Source of the DNA: Pholiota molesta
Taxonomy: Eukaryota > Basidiomycota > Agaricomycetes > Agaricales > Strophariaceae
Length of the DNA stretch: 64,000 nucleotides
NCBI GenBank assembly: GCA_014925825.1
Contig: JACGCK010000094.1
Span: 1-64,000 of the forward strand
Direction: 5' to 3'
Made by a program: the position numbers and the translations under genes. Positions within the stretch are counted from its first letter, which is position 1. Each line of letters begins with the position of its first letter. The notes beneath the pieces were generated by a model. The model made no database searches, was not told where the DNA came from, and saw only the letters and a list, made by a program, of their open reading frames with translations. This document shows, in pieces, positions 1 to 10,689 of this stretch.

Positions 1-2130
1 AACACACGTGTGAATGCGCGTTTCTCCTCGTCCGTTGGCGTTCCAAAGTGCTTGGGTCAAAGTTAGAGGCGATCACGGTCGGAAAGCCAAATGTTATCTA
101 CCCATGTCCTGGTTACATCCGTAGTTCCATCCAAGTATTGTCCTATGTAGTATACAAAGTGAGTACATATCGGCGTTCTATAATCGTTTGGAAACCAACC
201 TCCTGAGTCGCAGAGATAGATCTGATACCCATATAGCAGAATACACAGATGCAAGATTTGACATACCTGATCCTTCTTGATAATATCACAATCATTAGGG
301 TCCGGCGAATAGTGAATAATATAGCACCATTCGGCCCCGTCGACGATATAGTAGTAAACGACAACCCCTTAAACCAAATCCAGCTCCCTACCCACCCAAA
401 AACAAAAAAAAGAAAAATCAGCACCACCCAAACACACCCAAAAAAAACCCGCACTCACGCGCGATACTTCTCCAGCACATCCGCGCCCGCACTCTCGCTC
501 ACCTCCGCGCCCGCCTCCAGGCGCTCCTCAGCCACGCAAAGTTAGCCGCGAGCGCCGCCCCGTCGCGCACGTGCTTCTTCCGGAAGCCGTCCAGCTCCGT
601 CGCGTTCTTCACGGCCTTGAGTCGGTCACGGGCGAGCGCACGAGCGTGTACGTGCCCTCGCCGAGGCTTCGGCGACGGCGAGGCTGGCTTTGTCGCCGAT
701 GAGGATTTTCTGGGGTGCGAGGCGTCAGTGGGCTTGGGCTGCAGGGAAGGGGGGATACGCACTGCGTCGTCCTTGAGGTTCGAGCGAGGATGGAGGCTCT
801 TGAGGTAGGCGAAGAAGGCGTCGTATGGCTGGATCTCCACGCTGGTGCCTAGTAGTTCTTCGCGGAGGCGTCGAGTTGCTTGTCGTGACGATAGAATGAC
901 TTTGTCGGTGGTCACTACGGCGTAAGCAAAGAATACTGTCCAACATGATCCGTGAGATGTCGGTTAATGGTATTTGCATAGTTGGACATACCTGGATTGA
1001 AATCCGATGTCAGATCCCCTGAGATTAAACAGCCACGCGATCTCGTCGAGCATGGTGACGACGATTGCCTTTGCGTTCTTCTTCTGCAATTCCTCTCGCA
1101 CCTTGGCAACTTTGTCCAAATGCGATTGTCCTGGATCAAACTATTTAATTCTGAGAACAAGGAAACGCGAATGTAATACACACCTGAGTACTTTTCATCG
1201 AGATAAAACACCTCATTCGCAGGTCTCGGAGGCCGATCCTCCCAAATCGCGTCCACCGGGTTGTAGGAAGAGATACCAGCTCCGAGGATTTGGGGCGAGT
1301 TGCTTCGTCAGACTTTCAGCATCGGCTAGAAGGCTCTTAATCAGTGGCGAGACAAATGAAGGGCGCAAGATCGCCTACAGGCAGATATGAGTTTGGCATC
1401 GATGCCGATTTTTGTGTCCGCGTTCAACTCCTACCATGGGCTGTAAGGTCGTGTTCTAGATGGATGTCTGGCCCCACGTTACCTTGTACAGAAATTCTTG
1501 CCATGTAGGTACATCTGTATCATAATTCAGGTGATGTTTAGACATCCCAAATGAACGCACGCACCAGGAAGACCTTGCTTCATCAATTTCCAGTTCCTGT
1601 TCTATGATCAACTGTGTGTCCTCCGCATCAATGACAAACGCTGCTGCTAACTGGTCTAGTTGTTTGCCTGCCTGGAGGAAGTATCGACCGTCCGTGAAGA
1701 GATATGCGTTATCGAGAGTGATAACGGCGCATCCTGCAGATAAAGTCAGCGCGAGTGGGAATGGTATTCCGTTGGACGTACCGGCGGAACCGTTGAATCC
1801 CGAGATGAACGCCCGCCGTTCGTCGCAGTGCGCGAGATATTCACTCGAATCTAGTACAAAAGCCTGAATCCAAATGTGATCTTATCGCAAAGACATAAAG
1901 CACGCACGCTCATCTTCACTGGGCACAACAACGGCCTGAACGCCGACGTCCTTCGACCTCATCAACTCCCGAAGGCGCGCGAGCCGCTCGGTGGTGTGGA
2001 CTGTCTGTTGGCCTGCTGCTCCCATGGCTGCGGTGCTCGATAGCGGTCGTGCGTGAGGTCGTAGAAGAGAGGGTGCTGATCGTGGCCTGGATATCTGAAT
2101 CCAGAACCAAACTTGGACTGTTCGCCACAT
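1..2130 (-). pseudogene. Xaa-Pro aminopeptidase (aminopeptidase P, M24B), array copy 1, runs off the left edge
   Basis: This is a multi-exon gene that would remove N-terminal residues next to proline. The ATG at 2130 opens an Arg-rich, acid-free leader of about 35 residues that looks mitochondrial; a second ATG at 2025 (MGAAGQQTVHTTERL) could give a cytosolic form. Recognisable exons follow: [56 protein letters not shown], the linker PRPANEVFYLDEKYSG, then the second N-terminal subdomain. Only this copy reaches the M24 fold: STGPNGAI (about 330), the metal Asp in YLCDSG (about 200) and the second in DGTTDVTRTW (about 110), each bounded by GT-AG introns. Compared with copy 2 it has a lost base near 630, small indels at about 530-560 and 880, and a 2-nt insertion near 325, so the frame is broken repeatedly. 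The family call is firm; the His and Glu ligands would lie outside the window. Confidence 0.85.
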
Positions 2131-2199
2131 GGCATGGGGGTTGGCCGGAGAGGGCCGGCTAATATGTGCTGTGACGTCTGCTCTTATTATGTAATATAG

Positions 2200-4660
2200 T
2201 TATATTGTCGCAGTGGCACAGTCGCTCTGCGCCCGCAAAACCGGCCTAATGCACGCTATCACTACTCCGCGTTCCTTGCTCCGGCCAGTTCCGCTCCGTC
2301 CTCTCGTCCCTCTCCGTCCACACCACCATCTCCGCTTTCCGTCCTCGTACCGCCGCCAGATCGATCGCCCGAGATCTTGAGTTGGCCCTCTACGACGCGA
2401 CGCCGTATGATCACGCATTCTCTTATCTACTTACCAACACTGCAACCACGACGGCTGCGGGCGACGTCCTCCGCGACACCAGCACAAGCGCATCGACGGG
2501 TGACCCTACTGTGCAACCCACGCGCTCGCAAACCCACCCACATGCTCGGAACAGCGCCAACATCCACCTTCCGCTCACCTCTGCACACCCGCCGAGGCAA
2601 ACACGGCTCCAACGCGTCCGCGGTGCTGTTCACAGATAGCATAATTGGGCAGCAGACGGTCATGTACGTCTGCGCTGTACGATGCGCGCCGGACACTCCC
2701 CACCTCTCTGCACAGCAACACCCACCCTCTGCGCTCAACTCCATCGCCCAGCGCCGCACACACAGCGACGCAAACACGACATACGCCTGGCAGCAGCAGC
2801 ACACATCCGCCGACGCGAGGACGAACACCATCCTGACCCATACATCGTGCCTCCGGTACCGCGAGCACATCGGAAGCCATCACAGGACGACGTCAGTTCG
2901 GCATCAAGTCCCACTTCATCGGTCCTTGCTAAACGCACCAGCAGCACCCAGACATCACCACGACGAGCGGAACGGGGTGGGCCAGCGAACGCGAGTACGA
3001 CCTCGGAGCCCACATGACGAGCATCAGACTTCAGACACTGAGACAGCACGCATAGACTGAGAGCAAGGGAGGGTGGTTCAAGGGCACCACGGCGTGCAAG
3101 AGTCACGCAGCACAGACAGCGCGCAGCGCCCAACTGTGGATTCCATCTCCTCTCAGCGTCGCGCTCACAGCAGTGAGTTAGCCAACACGGCGGCGCCGCG
3201 ACGACACCGCTACCACAGAGAACGCCCATGGCGATGCGCATTCCGGTGCGTAGTCAGCAATGTGAAACGACGGCGTTACTTAACGCTCTACTTACCAGCA
3301 GCACCTCCAGCGCGGCATGCAGAGACCACGGCGACGAACGGAGCGCGTGAACAGGCTATCTGGACGACATCGACGCGCATCGGGCGAGCGTCGGCCTTCA
3401 GATCGTACGGATCGTGGTCCATGGGCACCACAGGGCGCAGGAGCCACGCAGCACGGACAGCCTGCGTCCCTCTCCCGCATGCACACAGAAGCCAACCGGC
3501 GGCGCAGCGACGACACTGCTGCAACGAGAACGGCAACGGCGATATACGAGCAGAGTCAGCGATGGGCAGCCAACCAGGTGCGGAACGAGGACGAGGATGG
3601 AGATCTGCGCGGGCGCAGCGCAGGCGAGGAAGCAGTAAGTGCAGCGCCGATGTGCAGCATGCAGACGAGTGTGCGGAGGGCCTGCGGCGCCTCGTCCTGG
3701 GCCGCGAACGACGACGCGAACGGCTCGGTAGCAAGGAGGCGCACACGGCCCATCCGTTCCACGCAACAACGCGGACGACGACGACAGCGAGCGACATGAC
3801 CAGCCCACGGCGCCGATGGAATGGATGCGAGGACGGCGTGCGTGCGTGCTGCCCCGTGAGCACGGGTTATCAGAACGATCGTTGCCTTGACTTACCCTGC
3901 GTGTGTTCTCCAGCACCGAAGTGCGTTGATCCAGAAGCGCAATGGCACGGCGCCGGCGTATCGCACATAGTCGGCGACGACGAAAGGGCTTTTGGGCGTT
4001 ATGAGCGGCGGTCAGCAATAGCACGGCTGCAGTGACCAGCAGCGACGTACTTACTACGCGTCCTAGATGATTGTCGACGCTCGAAGGGCTATCTGCGGAT
4101 GGAGGGTGGTGCGTATTCACTACTGGAGATACACGCTCACCGTATCTCATAGACGCCTGGTGCCCGATGCAATCCACGACTTGTACGCGGCATGGAATGC
4201 GGCGGCTATGAACGGCTGGGTGCTACGCGTTAGTGATCGAGTTTCTCACTCAAGACTGGCACAGCTCACTTGTAGGACAGGCGGACTACACCGCCGTCGA
4301 CGAGTGGACGTGCGGGCGGGTTCGAGAGGCGGGCAATGCTGCACAGATTAGCAGAAGCGCCGAACTCGGCGAGATAGTGTGAGAAGAGAGAGGACCAGGA
4401 GAGGAGAGCAGAGGAGAGGAGAGCGGGATGAGGGAATGAGAAGGAAAATCCGTAGCCTTATATACAGCTCTGGTAGATGTGTACGTACTTGGAATGAAAT
4501 GGTGGTTTCGGGAATACCTCGTCCAGGGTCCGCGTACGCTAAGCGAATCGCGATCCGTGTCTCCTCCTCCGTTTTCTCGTCCGCATCCGTTCCTCATGCT
4601 TGCCTGTGTGTTGTAGATGAATACTAGACCATCCCAATTATCAATAAGGCAATTCATAGC
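2200..4660 (+). other. GC-rich, intron-bearing transcription-unit candidate, unit 1
   Basis: This stretch diverges from the peptidase start. It carries a series of intron-like segments on the plus strand: GTGCGTAG to CTTACCAG (3245-3299), GTGAGCAC to TTCTCCAG (3855-3911), GTGACCAG to CGTCCTAG (4034-4066), GTGCGTAT to TCTCATAG (4109-4153), and GTTAGTGA to ACTCAAG (4230-4255). The boundaries recur in all four units. Some exon-frame stretches look protein-like (for example DEWTCGRVREAGNAAQISRS near 4290), but I recognise no family. Units differ by indels that are not multiples of three inside the supposed exons, so a conserved protein is unlikely. It may be a non-coding RNA gene or a decaying gene. 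Confidence 0.4.
4381..4446 (+). repeat. Purine-only-like tract at the 3' end of the GC-rich unit
   Basis: About 65 nt are almost entirely A and G (GAGGAGAGCAGAGGAGAGGA pattern). The tract recurs in the other three units near 12868, 27971 and 33048 with different repeat numbers. It follows the last candidate exon. Confidence 0.6.
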
Positions 4661-7600
4661 CCATTTTTATTATGACTAGAACACAGAAAAGCGAGCTATT
4701 TGTTGTGTTTTATTCGTTATTGAGCACAAAGACTTCATGTTTCTACATTTTCAAAATTGCGAACCTCGTCCGCGCAGCGGTCCAGTACCATCACTGCCCA
4801 CACACCCAGCAATCCCTGAGCCGATAGGCCATACTCCTATGTCGTAAAACTAAAGGAAAATGGCACTAGATTGCTTCTTCCATGCATTGCTCCGAACCTA
4901 AGCATTCAGAAATACATCTTCTTGCAGGCGGAAAGTTGAAGCGCGCAATCTTCGCTGGCAACGCAGCCGAGCGAACCCTTGATGGCACTAATAACGGCGA
5001 TTTACGCCGTTTTTTTCAGGTCCCCGTGCGATGCGCAATGGCCTAGAAACGCGAAACGGGGTGGGAGGAGAGGGTCATGCTCGGTACGGATATCCTTGGC
5101 TGCCCGCGTCTGGCCGCTCCAAATTTCTGGGGTCTAATAGAAGACCATTGGGGCTATGTATTACCCCATTTTTGAGGCTTGCAACTGAATTTGCAGGAGA
5201 GCAGAAGCTCTAAGATTCGTTTGATTGAATCTTGATGACTCGCCGTCGTCTTGTACATCCCGGCGCATCGCGGTCGCTGCACTAAAGAAAACATGCTAGT
5301 ACTATATACATGTATGTAATAAACGACCCTGATATATAATCGATACATTTTCTGCGTTTCAAATCGCGAATTGGGACAGGAGGAGCGCGCTGTTACAAGA
5401 GTGATGAAGTTCCAAACGCTCGTCTCTATGTTCCACCAGAATTGAAACCGCGTTCTATTAGAGATTAGGTATAGCTAACCATGGCTGGCGGCCGCCTTTC
5501 TATGTGTAATACGAATGCGCACAATGTTGAGAGCATGTGTATTGCGGCACATTCAGCACCGGCGCCTAAAACGGTGGCAGTGACGGTACGCACAGCGCTT
5601 AGCCTTGTTCGCTCGCAGCGACAATTGAGCGACAAGCCACCAGCGGTGTCTTCGGTGATGCTTCTCTCCCTTCTCTTTACTTCAATCCACTTCTCTCCCT
5701 TCTCTTTACTTCAATCCATAAGGAAGGAAGTGACGGTTAAATTCTGATCAAACAAAAATGACGACCATTTCAAGTTGGTATTGCAGATTTAGTAAACTCC
5801 TCGATTAACTTCTTGATTTCCAAAAGATAAATCTATTACTACATCGCACTACCGTATATTCGATCTCTCAGAGCTCTCCAAAGCTTTTAATAACAGAGAA
5901 ATAGCGGAAACACATGGAAAGTGCTATCCTGTTATGTGGCACTGCACGAGCGCCTGTTACAATTGCAGACGTACTTAGTCGTATGTAGGTTATTCAAAAC
6001 AGTTGAATATGCAGTATTTTAAATTCCTAATGATGTCATGTTGAGCCGCTCGCAACGCTTCAACCTCGCAAGTACACTCAATATTTTAATGCCTGTGTAA
6101 TCGCCATATCTTATATCTTGAACCCGAGATTCACGGAAATATTTTATTTGTTTTATTCAGCAATCCCGTATGTAGGTTAAACTTTGATGACATTGCCGCT
6201 CGCAATGCTTCCGCATTGCCCAAAATTACGTTGTGGTTCGCCGTACATAGCCTAAAATTTGATGAGATTCCCGCTTGCAACGTTTCAAGCTTGCTCGAAA
6301 TTACTATGTGTAATGTAATGCTTATTGGTTATTCAGCCAGTGGGCTTGCAGTGGGCGGCCATGCTCCGGCAAATATCTAATTGGTATATGTACAGAAGCA
6401 ATATGTTGCCATGCAAATAGCGCCAGTGCGAGGCACTCGGTTTACTTGGATATTGCAATGCTTCTGATGACGTCAATGGAAAGAAGTGGTTTTTTGGGTT
6501 TACGGCGGTGATTCGGGGATGGAGGCAATGATCATTCTGCTATGTCCGTGGCTTCTTGTTCATGATACCACACAGTTGTTAAAATTATTGACTTGATCAG
6601 AATCAGGGATATCTGCCTGTATTTGCATTTATTCTACAGGATGGAATTTAAGAAAAATTATAGAATAGCAGGGACCATGGTAGAAGAAAATGGGGAGTTG
6701 CACGGTTTCAAAGCTAGATTCAAATGGGAGAGTCGCCGAAAGAAGCTGTAGTTACGTTTATACTTAGTTCGGTGGAATTATGTCCCTGTAAGTAAAGAGT
6801 TGCTGTTCTCGGAGATAACTAATATGGCGAGTAGTGATTTAAAATTTTGCAGGGGTCGGGTAGCATTAGTTTGGGTCAAGTTTGGGTCTAGGAATGGTCA
6901 ATAGTAATGCCTGTGGATTTGCCGTGCATTCCAAAAATTAGTGATCGGAGAAATGGTGATGGAGACATGGAAGAGCTGGTCTGGCTTGGCATTCTGGAAG
7001 TATAAAGACTGGAGGCGTTTGGAAGGAATCTGCACTATTCTAACCCATCGTAATGCCATTCCCATAGCCCATTCCCTACCTCAATGGTGGCGATATGTCC
7101 TCATGATTGTGGATGTAAGTACTCTATTTCCTTTCTTGTAATTCAAGTAACGCGCACTGATTGAGATTATTTCTAGCATTGATCATCATCCTCTAATTTA
7201 AGCGCCCATGTGCAGCGGAAGGATAGCTTTGGGCTCCACATGTCCATGTCACTTCTATAGCTGTACCTTTCCATGTAAGCTTTCCCATTTTTGCCGAATC
7301 ATTCAAATTCAATATTTACACTTCCCGCCACCGTGCTTTGCTAACATCGTGACTATCTTACCACAGACACTTGACCACGCCCTTCAAAGTTCAAATTTGA
7401 CTTTTGGACGTCCCGCGGGCGGCGGCAAGCACTGTTGTGCTTGGACTAGTGAGTCTATCTTGTGACTTCCCACCACCTCACTTTGCCGACATGACTGTCT
7501 TGTCATAGTAGACTTGTAGTAGACACTTGACCACACACTTCAAGGCTCAGATTCAATTTTTGGACGTCCCGCGGCAAGCCCTGTGATCATCTAGTGGTTA

Positions 7601-8906
7601 GTAGATTAGTCCCCTCCGCAACTTGCAATTAATATTCCCAGTTTCCGTGGCCATCGACGTCGACTTGCCGTCAATGACGAACATCAGATCTAGTCAGTGA
7701 CCAGTCCGCAAGTCAAATTTGATTTTCCGAGTTCTCGTGGCCATCAATATTGCTGCTGCAACCTTGAGATTATCATCGACAGCTGGGAATCTCAGATATG
7801 GTATGTGTATTATTATGTCATTGCAGGACTACTAGTAATTGGGCAGCTGATATTCTACTTGGATTTTTGGTTTTCCTGCGAGCAACGCCGCCTTGAAATT
7901 ATCATCAACACCTGGGAATCTCAAACATGGTATGTGATTCATTCCAAATGCATTATGTTGTTGCAGGACTAATTGGGCAGCCGATATTCTGTTTAGATTT
8001 TTGGATTTCCCGCAAGCAAGGCTATTTTATCTCAATGCAAGTAGTTTTGCTCGTTTCTAATTTGATCTGAGGACTTTTGCTTACCTTGTTATTATCAGGA
8101 CTCTAGTGAACACACCCTCGGATCCCGTGTGCTGCGTCATCGACACCCGGTGGACTCGATTTGCCCTTTTGTTGCTGTATCATCGACGCCATCGATGCCA
8201 TCGCTCCATCGAGATTCGACGCCGCCGGCGGACTCTGCAAGATCAGCCTTAGTAAGTGATTTATGCTTCATGCTAAAATAATTGCAAAGTCATCTGATTT
8301 GACCTTTTACCTCGCAGATAGAAGATTTTGCGTGCGAGTCATGTTCGAGTCCGTAAGTAGTGCTATTGAAATTGTTGAAAATGAGTCTAACTGGTAGATA
8401 GGCACAAGTCCTTTTTGGACGACTCCTGCATGTGGTTTATCACCGTGTATTGATTCAAGATCTTGCGTGCAAAGTAAGTATTCCACTAGTATTGAAATTG
8501 TCGAAAACAAGTCTAATAGGATTTTCGAAGACATTTGTGCGACTCTCCATCGCGCAAAGGAGATTGTAAGGATTTATTGCAGACTACTAATTGGGGTTAC
8601 AGAGTACGTAGTAGATAGATGCGGAGTGCGGATGGCTTGCCCTTCGGGGTGGGCTAACCTCTGCGCGCACGGTACCAGAACCCGACTGGACGCTGTGACC
8701 TACGCTCATTTTCAAAAACGTACCTCCGTTTAGGCAATTTCTACACCAAAAACGAGGGTTTTCACCCAGGATTCGTCCCCAAAATACGAACATTAGCAAC
8801 CAAATACAATGCAAAACAACTCACAAAATCGCCTCCGACATCCCGCCCTCGCCCAGCAGCTGCAGCTCCTGCGCCGCCAGGTATTCACTTACCAGCGTGC
8901 CCACGC
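4660..8906. repeat. Non-genic part of unit 1 with short internal repeats
   Basis: No protein family is recognisable here. A 28-bp stretch (TTCTCTCCCTTCTCTTTACT...) is duplicated in tandem at 5664-5719 in this unit only. Three diverged blocks of the type GATGACATTGCCGCTCGCAA...AAATTAC lie at about 6027-6075, 6186-6230 and 6259-6307. The 6900-8590 part has many splice-like motifs, including two copies of a roughly 125-bp block near 7765-8010. The last 300 nt (8600-8906) end in an exon-like stretch near 8815-8880 that is cut by the unit junction. Equivalent DNA is at 13140-16764 plus 22460-24099, 28250-30258 and 33320-35601. Confidence 0.6.
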
Positions 8907-10623
8907 GCACCACCCAAACACACACCCAAAAACAAAACCCCGCACTCACGAGCGATACTTCTCCAGCACATCCGCGCCCGCACTCTCGCTCACCTCCGCG
9001 CCCGCCTCCAGCCGCTCCTCCAGCCACGCAAAGTAGCGCGCGAGCGCCGCCCCGTCGCGCACGTGGCTCTTCCGGAAGCCGTCCAGCTCCGTCGCGTTCT
9101 TCACGGCCTTGAGGTCGGTCACGGGCGAGCGCACGATCGTGTACGTGCCCTCGCCGAGGGCTTCGGCGACGGCGAGGCTGGCTTTGTCGCCGATGAGGAT
9201 TTTCTGGGGTGCGAGGCGTCAGTGGGCTTGGGCTGCAGGGAAGGGGGATACGCACTGCGTCGTCCTTGAGGTCGAGCGAGGAAGGGAGGCTCTTGAGGTA
9301 GGCGAAGAAGGCGTCGTATGGCTGGATCTCCACGCTGGTGCCTAAGTAGTGCTTCGCGGAGGCGTCGAGTTGCTTGTCGTTGACGAATAAGATAACTTTG
9401 TCAGTGGTCACTACGGCGTAAGCAAAGAATACTGTCCCACATGATCCGTGAGATGACGATGAATGGTATTTGCAGATGACATACCTGGATTGAAATCGAT
9501 GTCGGATCCCCTCAGGTTAAACAGCCACGCGATCTCGTCGAGCATGGTGACGACGATTGCCTTTGCGTTCTTTTTCTGCAATTCCTCTCGCACCTTGGCA
9601 ACCTTGTCCGAATGCGATTGTCCTGAATCAAACTATTTAACTCTGAGCACAAAGAAATACGGTTTCCATACACACCTGAGTACTTTTCGTCGAGATAGAA
9701 CACCTCATTCGCAGGTCTCGGAGGCCGATCCTCCCAAATCGCGTCCACGGGGTTGTAGGGAAGAGATACCAGCTTCGAGGATTTGGGCGCGAGTTGCTTC
9801 GTCAGACTTTCAGCATCGGCTAGAACGCTCTTCATCAGTCGCGAGACGCATACAAGGCGCAAGATCGCCTACAGGCAGATATGAGTTTGGCATCGATGCC
9901 GATTTTTGTGTTCGCGTTCAAGTCCTACCAGAGGATATAAGGCCGTGTTCGAGATGGATATCTGGCCCTACGTTACCTTGTACAGAAATTCTTGCCATGT
10001 AAATACATCTGTATCATAATTCAGGTCATGTTCAGACATCCCAAATGAACGCACGCACCAGGAAGACCTTGCTTCATCAATTTCCAGTTCCTGTTCTATG
10101 ATCAACTATGTGTCCTCCACATCAATGACAAACGCTGCTGCTAACTGGTCTAGTTGTTTGCCTGCCTGGAGGAAGTATCGACCGTCCGTGAAGAGATATG
10201 CGTTATCGAGAGTGATGACGGCGCATCCTAGATAAAGTCAGCGCGAGTGGGAACGGGTATTCCGTTGGACGTACCGGCGGAACCGTTGAATCCCGAGATG
10301 AACGCCCGCCGTTCGTCGCAGTGCGCGAGATATTCGCTGGAATCTAGTAGGGAGTTTGGAACCTAAACGCGATCTTATCGCACAAGACATAAGCACGCAC
10401 GCTCATCTTCACTGGGCACAACAACGGCCTGCACGCCGACGTCCTTCGATCGCATCAACTCCCGAAGGCGCGCGAGCCGCTCGGTGGTGTGGACTGTCTG
10501 CTGGCCTGCTGCTCCCATTGCTGCGGTGCTCGATAGCGTTCGTGCGTGAGGTCGTAGAAGAGGTGGTGCTGATCGTGGCCTGGATATCTGAATCCGGAGC
10601 CAAACTTGGACTTGTCGCCACAT
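8907..10623 (-). pseudogene. Xaa-Pro aminopeptidase, array copy 2, lacking the catalytic domain
   Basis: The ATG at 10623 opens the Arg-rich leader, with an internal ATG at about 10518. Exons run through the creatinase-N subdomains: [39 protein letters not shown] and [10 protein letters not shown], then SLTKQLAPKSSKLV...FYLDEKYSG (9862-9680), VREELQKKNAKAIVVTMLDE (9593-9490), VVTTDKVILFVNDKQLDASA (9411 onward) and DLKAVKNATELDGFRKSHVR to DVLEKYR (9134-8949). These exons look open and use GT-AG introns, unlike copy 1. Downstream of DVLEKYR the intron runs into foreign unit-end sequence at about 8907, so the M24 metal-binding domain is absent. Any product would be a catalytically dead N-terminal fragment. 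Confidence 0.85.
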
Positions 10624-10689
10624 GGCATGGGGGTTGGCCGGAGAGGGCCGGCTAATATGTGCTGTGACTGCTGCTCTTATTATGTAATA

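Noticed and set aside
2377..4035. Long open frames on both strands of the GC-rich units
   Set aside because: They are Arg/Ser/Pro-rich, overlap in several frames, change length between units through frame-breaking indels, and match no family. High GC content explains the openness.
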